DNA of 34,483 nt from a virus. The position numbers were made by a program, and so were the translations under genes. This document shows positions 21,123 through 30,106 of the stretch, piece after piece. Under the pieces are notes generated by a model. That model did not search any database. It was not told the origin of the DNA and saw nothing but the letters and a program-made list of their open reading frames with translations. The first letter of the stretch is position 1. Each line of letters begins with the position of its first letter. The DNA is taken from positions 1 through 34,483 of the IMG/VR virus record IMGVR_UViG_3300046798_000022. One strand, 5' to 3'.

Positions 21123-21485
21123 CTACCGGAGCCTGACCCGCTCGAAATGCGCGACCGCTTCGATCGCCTCGTGCTGGCGTCCGTCCGGGGCAACGATAGA
21201 GAAGTCGCCGGACTCAGGGTGATAGGCGACGTCGACCGACCCGATCGGCACGCCGAACCGCTCGGCCAAGGCTTCATGGATCTGCGTACTGCGCGCACTC
21301 TCGCCGCGGAGAAAGTCGAAATGCGCGCCATCCTTCGCGCCTGGCAGATCACGATGCGCCGCGCATGGCAATCCTGCGACCGGCGTAAACGTCTGCTCGT
21401 CGAGCGGCAAGCTGGCGTCGTATTCGTATTCGATCACGCAGGGGCACACATGCTGCCACCTGATGCGCGTTATCTTCCCGGCCAT
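21123..21485 (-). CDS. Small tail-region protein with Cys motif (120 aa)
   Basis: The N-terminus reads MAGKITRIRWQHVCPCVIEY, with CPC at 14-16 and a later PCAAHR, so a bound metal ion is possible. The rest is alpha/beta with LAERFGVPIGSVDVAYHPES. It lies between the two triple-repeat proteins. No family is recognised; the position suggests a small tail or assembly component. The ATG at 21485 follows the upstream stop by 9 bases. Confidence 0.64.
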   Translation of the reverse strand: MAGKITRIRWQHVCPCVIEYEYDASLPLDEQTFTPVAGLPCAAHRDLPGAKDGAHFDFLRGESARSTQIHEALAERFGVPIGSVDVAYHPESGDFSIVAPDGRQHEAIEAVAHFERVRLR

Positions 21486-21494
21486 CGTTGCACC

Positions 21495-23717
21495 TCACAC
21501 CACCGTGATCCGCACCGGCCATTGCAGCGCATCGAACGCCGCCGCGCCGAAGACGGATGAGTCCGGCATTTTGTCCATCGGTTCCCGCAAAAACTTCCAA
21601 TCGGTCGGCGGCGTCTGCTCATGCGGAAAGGTCAGCGTCGCTGCCTTCTGCACGCCGACAGCGACCGTTACCGCGCCGCCGACTACCGCGCCGGTTTTGA
21701 TACACGGCATCGGCTGCATCCCGAGGATTTCACGATCTGGAAACGGGATCGGATCGACGTAGGTTTCCTCGATCGTTCCGTCGGACGCCTCGAACGCATA
21801 CGTCAGATCGTCGTCCGGCGTCACGTCGTCCAGGACGGCGACATGATCCACCCCGGTATTGATCTGGAATTGCTGCGTCGCGCCGAGGATCCGATTGTTC
21901 GACCAGAGCGCCCAGACGTCGACCGGCCCGAGAAGATCGTTGAGCCTCGGCCCGCCGGCATCCAGCACGACGAGATGCGAGTAATCGGTATCACCGTTGC
22001 TGCATGCGTAGATACGGAACCGATCCCACTGCGGGAGCGCCGCCCCTTGCGCGTTGACTCCGGAAATCGACAGCACGACGCGCGGCGTGACGTCTCCAGC
22101 CTGGTAGACGTGCACGACGACGAGCCCCGTCGGATTCAGCATGGTCGCCTTCCACGCGAGATAGATCCGCGTGTTCAGCGGAACGACGTAGGACGACGGC
22201 GAGCTGATCGGCGTGCCGCCGCGGTAGATTTGCAGTGTCCGATCCGTGTTCAGATCGAGCTTCACCTGACTGCTGTTGAAATAGAGAAACTCGGAGATCG
22301 TCTGTCTCGAGACCGGCCCGGCACTGATGCGGAAATCGGATTGCAATACGGCCTTCGCGCTCGCTGCGCTCAACGTGCGCTCTAGGTAATCGCCCTGTTG
22401 CCCGCTGAACCGGATCCCGGATTGCCCGGCCGGCCCATACGGACCGGTCGCAATCGTGCCGCCGGCCGACTCGCTCGAATACATCCGCAGGCGTTGCGGC
22501 CCGGTGTAGTGACTGAAGGGATCGCAAAACAAAAGCCCATTCAGCTCGCCGACCGAGATCCCCCACAGGAGGCCCGTCAGCACAAACGTAATCCCGCCGA
22601 CGCCGCTCGTGGTGACGATTTTGAGCGCGACAGCGTCCGTCGCCGCGATCGCGTCAAAGTGTTCGATGTCCTCGAAGTCTCCGAGGCCGCCCGCCGGGAT
22701 CGTAAACGTGCAATTGCCGTCGACACCATTGATCACGAGCGTCACGCTGAGCGTGCCCGGCGATGTGTTATTGGAGATCCGATAGCGCAATCGACTGAGC
22801 GCACCGGCCATTTGCAACCGATGTTCAGCATCGGCGAGCGTCGCGCTCGGCGCACCGGATCCCATTACAGAGAGGTATGTCGTGCCGGCTGAACTGAACG
22901 TGTGAAACGTCGTGCCGTAGAACATCGATTGATCGTTGACCGTGACCAGATCGATAGCCTGCCACGATGCCGAGATCGAGCCTGACAGCCCGGTCACGTC
23001 GAGCACCCATTTAGCCCGGCTTCCGACCGCCACGTCGGAGGTATGCGTCGTGTCTTCGATCGTGCCCGTCACGCCCGCGGCGAATGTAACCGAGATCGCC
23101 GTCGCGACCCCATCGACCCACAGCGTGTACGTGCTGTCGTCATCCCGAGTATTGCTTGCGAGTTTCACGGCTGCGTTTCGGAGTGTCCCTGCCGTCTGGA
23201 ACGTGCACCATACGTCATCACCAGTGGTGCTGACCGATCCGGCGACGCCCGCGCCTGCGATCGGCATGTGCGACATCCCGCCGCTGTGCGTGCCTGTTTC
23301 GATGTGCACGTACCGGGTGACTGAATCGGTATCCGCCGCGAAGAGGCAGCCAATCGCGTCGTAGGTAAACGCGCCAGCCCCGGAGCCTCTCACAACTTCG
23401 ACGTTGACATCATCGCCGGCCGCAATGGCATCGGTCGCGCCGGCCTCGAAATGTCCCGTCGCGCCGCCGGGAATCGTGACCGTGGATGACCCTGGCGCAC
23501 CGTTGATCTGAATCGTCACCGTCCCTGCGCCGCTGCGCGCATTTGATAGGACGTTGATGAACAATTTCGAGATCGTGCCAGTCGAGCGGTAGCGAATGCG
23601 TGTACGGACGTCGCCGAGATTGTTCAGCAGGACAGCGCCGCAGCCGATAGGCTGATGGAGCGATGGAGCGCCACCGAATCCTCCGACGGCCGTAGAGACG
23701 TGCGGGATGGCCGCCAC
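21495..23717 (-). CDS. Tail protein with three beta repeats and a lectin-like domain (740 aa)
   Basis: Residues 38-130, 165-255 and 295-385 hold the same beta repeat as the 411-residue paralogue (STGTISKLFINVLSNARSGA; TAGTLRNAAVKLASNTRDDD; MAGALSRLRYRISNNTSPGT). Residues 405-620 look like a LamG/ConA-type jelly roll: DPFSHYTGPQRL, YLERTLSAASAK, RIYLAWKATM and an ending with NDLLGPVDVWAL, the pattern of phage carbohydrate-binding domains. The last 110 residues are a separate beta region. It likely binds surface sugars at the tail tip. The GTG at 23717 is 1 base after the upstream stop. Confidence 0.72.
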   Translation of the reverse strand: MAAIPHVSTAVGGFGGAPSLHQPIGCGAVLLNNLGDVRTRIRYRSTGTISKLFINVLSNARSGAGTVTIQINGAPGSSTVTIPGGATGHFEAGATDAIAAGDDVNVEVVRGSGAGAFTYDAIGCLFAADTDSVTRYVHIETGTHSGGMSHMPIAGAGVAGSVSTTGDDVWCTFQTAGTLRNAAVKLASNTRDDDSTYTLWVDGVATAISVTFAAGVTGTIEDTTHTSDVAVGSRAKWVLDVTGLSGSISASWQAIDLVTVNDQSMFYGTTFHTFSSAGTTYLSVMGSGAPSATLADAEHRLQMAGALSRLRYRISNNTSPGTLSVTLVINGVDGNCTFTIPAGGLGDFEDIEHFDAIAATDAVALKIVTTSGVGGITFVLTGLLWGISVGELNGLLFCDPFSHYTGPQRLRMYSSESAGGTIATGPYGPAGQSGIRFSGQQGDYLERTLSAASAKAVLQSDFRISAGPVSRQTISEFLYFNSSQVKLDLNTDRTLQIYRGGTPISSPSSYVVPLNTRIYLAWKATMLNPTGLVVVHVYQAGDVTPRVVLSISGVNAQGAALPQWDRFRIYACSNGDTDYSHLVVLDAGGPRLNDLLGPVDVWALWSNNRILGATQQFQINTGVDHVAVLDDVTPDDDLTYAFEASDGTIEETYVDPIPFPDREILGMQPMPCIKTGAVVGGAVTVAVGVQKAATLTFPHEQTPPTDWKFLREPMDKMPDSSVFGAAAFDALQWPVRITVV

Positions 23718-23718
23718 G

Positions 23719-24486
23719 TCAGAGCCAGCCTTTTTGTTGCTCGTCGAAGTCGAGCGTAATCGAGTCGAGATACTGGCCCGCGGTTTCGGTCGGCGCGACG
23801 TAGAGAAACTCGCGCAGATCCGTGGCGAGATCCACGAGCATGGCGTCGGTATCGTCTTCGTCGCGAATCAGCAGGAAATTCTTGAACTGGCCTTGCGTAT
23901 CGCGCTCAAGCGCCAGCAGATCATCGCGGACCTCTTCGCCGAGCGCCGTCGCATGCAGGCCACGATACCGGACCCCGAGGCCAAGCTTTTTTTTCACGCC
24001 GTAATCGGTGACGTGCACGATCGTCCGATGCGTTTCTCGGTCGCTCGGATTCGGCGCCCATTGGATCTTGAGCTCGCGCAACGTCTCGACGAGCACCGGC
24101 ATCCCGAGCGCCACGCCTGACGCCCCTGTCAGCGCAATATCCCAGGTGGTGCTGGAGGCGTTCGCGACCGTGCGCAGATCGACCCACGGATCGAGATAGA
24201 GCCCGTCGAGCGGCAGCGCCGGAATCGTGACGGCCTCATTCAGCCCGGCGCCGTTCGTCACCTGGATCGCCGTCGCATTCGTGTTGATGAAGGCGATCGC
24301 CTCGAGCGATTGTGATCCGGCGAACGTCGCCCGATAGGTGATCGTGGTGCCGCTCGACTTCGCCACGGTATAGACGAAGGCGTCGGACAGATTCGCCAGC
24401 GGGTACAACGAATCGACCGAGCCGGCCGGGACGCTCCACGTCGCGTCGTTCGTGACGATGTCGGAAGGCCTGGAATAGAGCGCCAT
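23719..24486 (-). CDS. Distal tail-like protein (255 aa)
   Basis: It directly follows the tape measure gene, with a TGATG overlap, which is the position of the distal tail protein in siphoviruses. The sequence is beta-rich in the first half (TTITYRATFAGSQSLEAIAF) with a carbohydrate-binding-module look, and the second half has RETHRTIVHVTDYGVKKKLG and FKNFLLIRDEDDTDAMLVDL. The end (SITLDFDEQQKGWL) is a strand-rich tail. It probably forms a ring at the tail tip joining tube and hub. Confidence 0.66.
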   Translation of the reverse strand: MALYSRPSDIVTNDATWSVPAGSVDSLYPLANLSDAFVYTVAKSSGTTITYRATFAGSQSLEAIAFINTNATAIQVTNGAGLNEAVTIPALPLDGLYLDPWVDLRTVANASSTTWDIALTGASGVALGMPVLVETLRELKIQWAPNPSDRETHRTIVHVTDYGVKKKLGLGVRYRGLHATALGEEVRDDLLALERDTQGQFKNFLLIRDEDDTDAMLVDLATDLREFLYVAPTETAGQYLDSITLDFDEQQKGWL

Positions 24487-27400
24487 CAGGACACCATCCG
24501 TCGGACGATCGTCTTCACGCCGCGCGCGTTCGTCGCGTTTTCCCGGTGGAGCACATCCACCACGGCATCCTCGAGCACGCGTTTAAGGCTCGAAATCTGC
24601 GCCTCGCTCTGTAAGGTCGGATTGTTGACGGCGATCGAGACGGTGACGGACACGCCGCCAGAGCCGGCATCGGCCGAGGCCGGATACCCGCCGCCCATCC
24701 ATTCGCGATTCATGCGCTCGAATCCCTCGCGCCCGATCACCCGCATGGCGTCGGCGTTGACGATGCCCTCGCCCTCGGCCGCCATCACCGGAATCCGGTC
24801 CGCGCCGGCCGGTGCCGGAAAGTCGAGCACGCGCCCGATGATGCCGCCGCCGGCAAACCGCCGCTTTGGAGCACTCGTGCCGGTGCCCGATGTGCCAGTC
24901 GGCGGCGTCGACGTGGAATCCGTGCCGCCCGTGCCGCCGGCCGGCGTCGCCGTCCCGCCGCCCGTGCCTGTCGATCCCCTCGGCACGGCCTGCCCCGTGG
25001 CCTCTGCGGCCCCGCGCGCCCGGCCGAAGCCTTCCTCTGCGCTCGTGCCAACCTTGCTGAAGGCGTCGATCAGATCCTGGAGCTTGGCGATCAAGTCGTC
25101 GATCGATTGGGACAGCGGTTTCTCGAATTCGAGACTTCCGAAATCGGTGAGCTTGTTACCGTTGTCGTCGATCAACAGCCCGGCCTCGATCATGGCCTTG
25201 ATGATCGGTTTCATCCCCTCCGGGATCTTGAACCCGGCTTTCAATGCCTCGGTGACGAGATCCTGTACCGACTTCTGCATGCCGACGAGCACGGTATTCG
25301 TATCCGCTCCGGCCGACTGCAACAGTGTCCAATCGTCGATGATCTGTTTCGCGATGTCGTTGATCCGCAGTTGGTTGACGGCCTTGCCCAACTGCTCAAC
25401 CTTGATCCCGTAGCGCCCGGCCGCGGCCTCGACGTCCTTGAAGGCGACGACGGCCTGCCCGGACATGCCCAGGAGCGCGCGCGCGGCCTCTTCGGATAGC
25501 TTGCCCGAGCGGATCAGCGTTTCCAGCATCGGCTGGAGCGCCGCCGGGATCTTCTGTCCGGTCTGGACCGCATCGATCACGAGCTGCGAGAGGCCGCCGG
25601 ACATGGCGTCCAGCCGTTTCGTCACGTCGACGCCAGCCAGCCCGAGCGCGCGGAAATCCAAAATCAATTGGCGCGTCTGCTGATCGATGTTCGCTTGCTG
25701 GATCGTGTCGCCGAGATCCTTCCAGGTGAGCCCGTATTTCTGGAGGCGCGCATTGCTGTCGGCGACGGCCTTATCGAACTGCGCCAGCGCGATATTGAAG
25801 GCCGACAAGCTGCGCGTCGTGAGCAGGCCTCCGGCCGAAGAATCGAGGCCAGCCGTGAGCGCCGCCGTCGAGATCGCCGCCTTGCCACCCCGCTGCGCAA
25901 TCGCCGCCGCGGACTGACCGCCGAGTTCGTCGCGCGTGATCAGCTTGATCGCCGCTTGGATGATCCCGAGGTAGCTCAGGGTATTCGTCGCGACGTTGGC
26001 GATCAGGCCCGCTGTATTGATCAGGCCGTTGTTGAAATCGTCGATCGCCTTATGCATGGCGACGGTCGCATTGACCGCCGACCCAATATTGCCGATGAAC
26101 ACGCCGAACACGCCGGGAATCATGCCGCCGACGTGCTCGAGCGCAGACCCCACGGCGAGCCAATCGGCCGTGAGATCGCCCGTCACCTTTTTTAAGGCCT
26201 GCTGATAACGCTGCCAGGCTGCGCCGAGCTGTTCCGTCGTGTACAACCCAGACGCCAACATCTGATCGTAATCACGCTTGAACGCATCGGCCTGTTGCTT
26301 CAGCTCGCTCCGTGTCAGGATGCCGCTTGCGTGCATCCGCTCGACGAGCGTGTCGGCCGTACCGAGCGCTACACGAACCTGGTGATCGTAGAATTCATCG
26401 ATCGCCGCGCGCCGCTGTTTCGTGATCCCAGATTCGACATCGCCGACGTTTTTAATGCTGCGAATCTCGGCCGCCCGTGCCATCTCGATCTGTGCGAGCT
26501 GTCGATTCAGGCCGCTCGTGCCCTGCAAGGCGAGCTGATCGTTCAGCTTGCCGAGCGCGACGACGCTCTCGACGATCCCGGCTGTCGACGCATCCATCAC
26601 CTTCCGCTGATGGTCGACGAAGTCCTGCGCCTGCTTGTCGGCCAGCTTCAGCGCATCCGTGCGGCCCTTCTCGACGGTCGCGACCTCTTTCACCTGGACG
26701 GCCGTGACGTGCAGCGCGCGCGCGATGTCGGCCTCTGAATTTCCACGCTTCAGCAGCCAGGCTACCGTCTCTCGCTGTTGACCGACCAGATCCTGACTCG
26801 ACGCCGACAGATGATCTTGCGCTTCGGTGAATTTCTTTTGCTCGGCTGCGGCTTCCGCGATCGCCTTTTTGTGATCGGCGTATCGCTCTTTCAGGAGCGA
26901 CAGCATTTCTTCGGTGATGCCGAAGCGATTGATGATCTCGTCGTTCGACTTGCCGAGTTTTTCGGCCGCCATCACCTCTTCGATCGTCGTCATCGAGAGT
27001 TTGGCGACGGCGATCTCGGCTTCGCGCAGTGCCTTTGTGTAGGATTCGACCTGCTCGACTGGCGGCACCACTTCGGCCGGCTTCGTCGTCTTTGCCGGCT
27101 TCGTCGCCGCCACGACGCCGCCGACGAATCCCTTCGCGGCTCCGAAGAGACTGGACGATTCGGCAAGGCTCGCCGCCGCGATCGCCGCCAACGTCTTTGC
27201 GGACTCCACAACGCCGGCACGGCCCGCGGCCTGAGCAATCACCGCCGCCTGGCCGAGCGTTGACGTGATGTCCTTTTGACGATCCTTGACGAACAGATCC
27301 CAGGCGTCCGACATCGCATCGATCGCCTCGAGCTGTTCCCGACTGGCCTTGTGCGCGCCGTCGGCGATCTTGTCCCATCCTTCAGAGATCGCCGGCAGAA

Positions 27401-28280
27401 TTTCACCCGCGCCTTTCCCGAACAGCTTGATCGCGTCTTCGTTTCTCCGCTGTGCGTTCTCGACGCCGCCGAGCGCACGCGCGATCGTCTCGAACTGCTG
27501 ATCGACGCCCATCTTTCGGACGTCCTGCCAGGAGAGGCCGAGATCCTCGACGGCCTGCCTGACGCTGCCTTTTCCACCCGAGATATTCGCGCCAAGTTTG
27601 AACGCCGCCGTCGTGAACGCCTCGAGCGACGAGCTTGTGAGCGCCGCCGCGGCGTCCATCTTCTGAATCGAATCCGTAGACAGGCCGGTCTTATTCGAAA
27701 GATCGAGGATGTGTCCTGCGGATTCGATCGAGGCCTTCGTAAACGACAGGAGCGACGACGCCGCCGACGAAATCAGATTGCCGATCGCGAAACCGCTTGC
27801 GAGCTGCGCAACAGAGCCAGTCAGTAGCGCCATCCCTTTTGACGCAAGCGTCGCCTTTTCGCCAACTGGCGACAGGCTCGAGGCCAGGGATTGCAGGGAT
27901 GCCGGAGCGGCCTTGCCGAGCGCCGCATATTTCGCCGTCGCGTCGCCGATGATCCCGCTCAGTTTGGATTGCTCGGCCGCTGTCAGCTTCGAGACGCCGC
28001 CGATCGCCTCGACGGCTTTGGCGTAGGTATTCGCCTTCTCGATCGCGTCGAATCCGATCAGCGAGGCGACCGCTTTCGAGAGGCCGCGCGTGCCCTCTTC
28101 GGCCTTCGTGAAGGCCTTCCCCATCGCCGCCGAGACGGCCTCGGATTGCGTCCCGGCGGCCTTGATGTCTTTGGTAAATTGCTGCGTCGCCGATGCGGCT
28201 TTTGCCACGCCGGCCTGATATTCTGCCGAGTCGGCCGACAGCAGGACACGCAGGATCCCGACGGTTGCAGAGGCCGCCAT
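24486..28280 (-). CDS. Tail tape measure protein (1264 aa)
   Basis: This is the longest gene and lies right after the tail assembly chaperone, the standard tape measure position. It opens with a helical region (VGILRVLLSADSAEYQAGVA, then AASATQQFTKDIKAAGT), has long coiled-coil stretches, hydrophobic segments (ALLTGSVAQLASGFAIGNLI; FGVFIGNIGSAVNATVAMHK) and a Gly/Thr/Ser/Pro-rich linker near residues 1125-1165. No lysozyme or peptidase domain is obvious. Taking about 1.5 Angstrom per residue, the tail would be roughly 190 nm. The ATG at 28280 overlaps the chaperone frameshift stop as TGATG. Confidence 0.9.
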   Translation of the reverse strand: MAASATVGILRVLLSADSAEYQAGVAKAASATQQFTKDIKAAGTQSEAVSAAMGKAFTKAEEGTRGLSKAVASLIGFDAIEKANTYAKAVEAIGGVSKLTAAEQSKLSGIIGDATAKYAALGKAAPASLQSLASSLSPVGEKATLASKGMALLTGSVAQLASGFAIGNLISSAASSLLSFTKASIESAGHILDLSNKTGLSTDSIQKMDAAAALTSSSLEAFTTAAFKLGANISGGKGSVRQAVEDLGLSWQDVRKMGVDQQFETIARALGGVENAQRRNEDAIKLFGKGAGEILPAISEGWDKIADGAHKASREQLEAIDAMSDAWDLFVKDRQKDITSTLGQAAVIAQAAGRAGVVESAKTLAAIAAASLAESSSLFGAAKGFVGGVVAATKPAKTTKPAEVVPPVEQVESYTKALREAEIAVAKLSMTTIEEVMAAEKLGKSNDEIINRFGITEEMLSLLKERYADHKKAIAEAAAEQKKFTEAQDHLSASSQDLVGQQRETVAWLLKRGNSEADIARALHVTAVQVKEVATVEKGRTDALKLADKQAQDFVDHQRKVMDASTAGIVESVVALGKLNDQLALQGTSGLNRQLAQIEMARAAEIRSIKNVGDVESGITKQRRAAIDEFYDHQVRVALGTADTLVERMHASGILTRSELKQQADAFKRDYDQMLASGLYTTEQLGAAWQRYQQALKKVTGDLTADWLAVGSALEHVGGMIPGVFGVFIGNIGSAVNATVAMHKAIDDFNNGLINTAGLIANVATNTLSYLGIIQAAIKLITRDELGGQSAAAIAQRGGKAAISTAALTAGLDSSAGGLLTTRSLSAFNIALAQFDKAVADSNARLQKYGLTWKDLGDTIQQANIDQQTRQLILDFRALGLAGVDVTKRLDAMSGGLSQLVIDAVQTGQKIPAALQPMLETLIRSGKLSEEAARALLGMSGQAVVAFKDVEAAAGRYGIKVEQLGKAVNQLRINDIAKQIIDDWTLLQSAGADTNTVLVGMQKSVQDLVTEALKAGFKIPEGMKPIIKAMIEAGLLIDDNGNKLTDFGSLEFEKPLSQSIDDLIAKLQDLIDAFSKVGTSAEEGFGRARGAAEATGQAVPRGSTGTGGGTATPAGGTGGTDSTSTPPTGTSGTGTSAPKRRFAGGGIIGRVLDFPAPAGADRIPVMAAEGEGIVNADAMRVIGREGFERMNREWMGGGYPASADAGSGGVSVTVSIAVNNPTLQSEAQISSLKRVLEDAVVDVLHRENATNARGVKTIVRRMVS

Positions 28281-29001
28281 CAGGCCGCATCCTTTCGGAT
28301 GAACCGTACCCGCTTCAATGGGATCCCGAGTTGATCACTGAGGATGTGAATCATAGTCCGCTGTTCCGCCGGTGTCTGCGGCCCGCTGCGCCGCACGCTC
28401 TGTAAGACCTTTTCCAGCTTCGGCAACTTCTCGACCCGATGAAACGCCGCCGTGTGCCACGCCAGCGACAGCGCCGCCTCACGTTCCGTCAGTCGTCGTT
28501 CGTGCGCGATCGCAAATTCCCGGAACAGTTCACGAATCGTCAGGCCCCAGAAGTCGGCATGGCTCAGACCGATGCGGCGTCCGTGACGGTAGAGGCCTGA
28601 CCAGTCCCATCCGCTTTCGGTTTGCGTCCGCGCTTTTTCGGCTGAGCCTCCGGAGGGTTTGGCTTGATCCCGAGCGCGTCGAGATCCGCCGCATCCGGCG
28701 TCGCAGCGACGGTGAGATCCTTGATACTCCGCGCCATTTCATCGGCCGCCGATTCCAGCATGATGTCGCCGGCCTGCTTCAACGTCACCTCGGGATGATG
28801 CAGCCGCAGCGAGGCCCAGACGAGGATCCGTTGATGCGTCCACGATCCCGCTTGCGCCAGCGTCATGATCTGATGGAAAAACACCCGCCGATCCGGCGTG
28901 CTGGCGGCCTCTTCCATCGCGACCATTGCATCGGAATCGAGCTTGAGAGTGTAGGTGGTGCCATTGACGGTGTAGCTCGTGTCGCCCGTTTTTCGATTCA
29001 C
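28280..29001 (-). CDS. Tail assembly chaperone, -1 frameshift fusion (about 240 aa)
   Basis: Between the zero-frame stop and the tape measure start, the -1 frame is open without a stop and has no usable start of its own. It reads YRHGRRIGLSHADFWGLTIR, then ELFREFAIAHERRLTEREAA and a basic end (LKRVRFIRKDAA), stopping at 28280-28282 in a TGATG overlap with the tape measure. This matches the second part of lambda-like G-T proteins. The likely shift point is GAAAAAG at 28633-28639; slipping there gives 123 plus 117 residues. The fusion would link tube subunits to the tape measure during assembly. Confidence 0.78.
28564..29001 (-). CDS. Tail assembly chaperone, zero-frame product (145 aa)
   Basis: It lies between tail tube and tape measure, as lambda G does. 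The sequence has a beta start (SYTVNGTTYTLKLDSDAMVA), a helical centre (RRVFFHQIMTLAQAGSWTHQ, LRLHHPEVTLKQAGDIML) and a basic, Pro-rich end (NPPEAQPKKRGRKPKADGTG). The last part would be replaced when ribosomes shift; see the frameshift entry. The start is a GTG at 29001 with a weak upstream site. The protein probably coats the tape measure during tail assembly and is not part of the virion. Confidence 0.78.
   Translation of the reverse strand: MNRKTGDTSYTVNGTTYTLKLDSDAMVAMEEAASTPDRRVFFHQIMTLAQAGSWTHQRILVWASLRLHHPEVTLKQAGDIMLESAADEMARSIKDLTVAATPDAADLDALGIKPNPPEAQPKKRGRKPKADGTGQASTVTDAASV
28633..28639 (-). promoter_or_regulatory. Candidate -1 ribosomal slippery site GAAAAAG
   Basis: The minus strand reads CCG AAA AAG in the zero frame (Pro-Lys-Lys). 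Tandem AAA AAG lysine codons are the commonest slippery pair in bacteria; the base before is G where A would be ideal. A GC-rich stretch follows. The shift joins the chaperone to the -1 frame coding the second part. Confidence 0.6.
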
Positions 29002-29109
29002 GTCCGCTCACGCTCCCTCGTGCGCGCGTATCAGTTCGACGAGTGCTGCCAGGCCCCGCGTCGTCTGCCGACTTCGCGTGTCCACCGCCGTGGAGGCCTG
29101 ACAACCTGG
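29002..29109 (-). other. 108-base gap between tail tube and chaperone genes
   Basis: No clear gene or promoter is seen. The frame of the tail tube gene stays open for 33 codons past its TAA, to a TGA at 29008-29010, with an ending that looks helical (LAALVELIRAHEGA). A 25-codon frame starting at a GTG lies within it but has no ribosome site. Both could be chance. Confidence 0.25.
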
Positions 29110-29634
29110 TTACGGCAGGCCGCCCGAGTAGTCCCTGAGCGGCGTGATCTCGCACGTAAACGGCACTTTGTCCTCGAGCCCGACCGTACCCGGCTGATAT
29201 TTCGTGACGACGCCACGGAAAGGCAATTCAATGCCCTGCAACGGCGATCCCGTCGCGCCGGCATCTTCGCGATCCGGATAGACGATTTTGAAATTGTTTT
29301 CAGTCACGTTGATCCAGAGCGACAACAGCGAATGCGCCGCGTCGAACCCATCCCCGCCGGCCTGCTTGTGTGCTCCGTGATTGATCCTGTAGTTGCCCTC
29401 GAGCACGATCGGCCCGCTGTCCCGCAGTGTGCCTTTCTTCTCGTGATGCCGCCGCGGCGAGCGCAAGTGTGTGATTTGGACGACGCCCGTCGTCAGATCG
29501 CCAGGCGTGATCGAGTTGATGTCCGGAATCGCCACGAATGTCTCGGGCGATCCGTCGTCCTGCCCCACCAGGAGCTGCGCGCCGTAGCCGATGAAGGCCT
29601 CTCCGGCGTAGTAGAGATCCGTTACGTCTGACAT
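29110..29634 (-). CDS. Major tail tube protein
   Basis: The 174-residue protein lies just upstream of the tail assembly chaperone and has the beta-rich look of siphovirus tube subunits: FIGYGAQLLVGQDDGSPETF and SITPGDLTTGVVQITHLRSP near the start, VLEGNYRIN in the middle, and LPFRGVVTKYQPGTVGLEDK with a FTCEITPL end strand. The LTTG-x-VQITHL and late GxVTKY segments fit the tube fold. The ATG at 29634 has an AAGGGAG site 7 bases upstream, one of the better sites in the late genes, as expected for a protein needed in many copies. Confidence 0.78.
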   Translation of the reverse strand: MSDVTDLYYAGEAFIGYGAQLLVGQDDGSPETFVAIPDINSITPGDLTTGVVQITHLRSPRRHHEKKGTLRDSGPIVLEGNYRINHGAHKQAGGDGFDAAHSLLSLWINVTENNFKIVYPDREDAGATGSPLQGIELPFRGVVTKYQPGTVGLEDKVPFTCEITPLRDYSGGLP

Positions 29635-29665
29635 GTCTGTCTCCCTTGCTGTCTGTTGAGTGTCC

Positions 29666-30106
29666 CTACGCCGTGAGCCTGTATGTAATCCAATAGTCCT
29701 GCGTCATCCGCAAAACCCGCTGCTCTTTCGCGTCGTAAAACCGATCCCGGCTCCCGCGATGGCTGATGTTCATCACCGCGAGATCCTCGACGACGCCCGA
29801 CCATCCCCAGAGGCCCGACGCGCCAGGCCCGAGCCCGTCGCCATCGAAGGCCGCATAGAGCGCCGTGACCTGGTAGGTATCGGCGCCGCTTTCTTCGTGC
29901 GCTCTCGCTTCGACCGTGACCCGGCACTGTCCGATGCCGTCAGGCCCGCGCAATTGTTGGCCCCGATGGTCGCCGGCCGAGTAGACGAGCACGAGCGGAT
30001 ACGTCGGATCCTGCGGCGTCTTGTCCAGATACACCCGCGCGCCGACGATGGCATGGACCGCCGTCAGGCCCGCCGTCCGATTCCTGATGGCCTGTTCCGG
30101 CGTCAC
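29666..30106 (-). CDS. Tail terminator-like protein (DUF3168 type)
   Basis: Position (after the gp10-like gene, before the tail tube) and sequence agree: VHAIVGARVYLDKTPQDPTY and PLVLVYSAGD near the start, a central RVTVEARAHEESGADTYQVT, and a late RVLRMTQDYWITYRL strand. Proteins of this type cap the tail tube and join it to the head. The start GTG at 30106 overlaps the upstream stop as GTGA. Confidence 0.72.
   Translation of the reverse strand: MTPEQAIRNRTAGLTAVHAIVGARVYLDKTPQDPTYPLVLVYSAGDHRGQQLRGPDGIGQCRVTVEARAHEESGADTYQVTALYAAFDGDGLGPGASGLWGWSGVVEDLAVMNISHRGSRDRFYDAKEQRVLRMTQDYWITYRLTA

Noticed and set aside
28372-29631. Plus-strand ORF of 419 codons over the tail tube and chaperone genes
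   Set aside because: It spans two real genes and a gap and has low-complexity Arg-rich sequence; the opposite strand has recognisable phage proteins.
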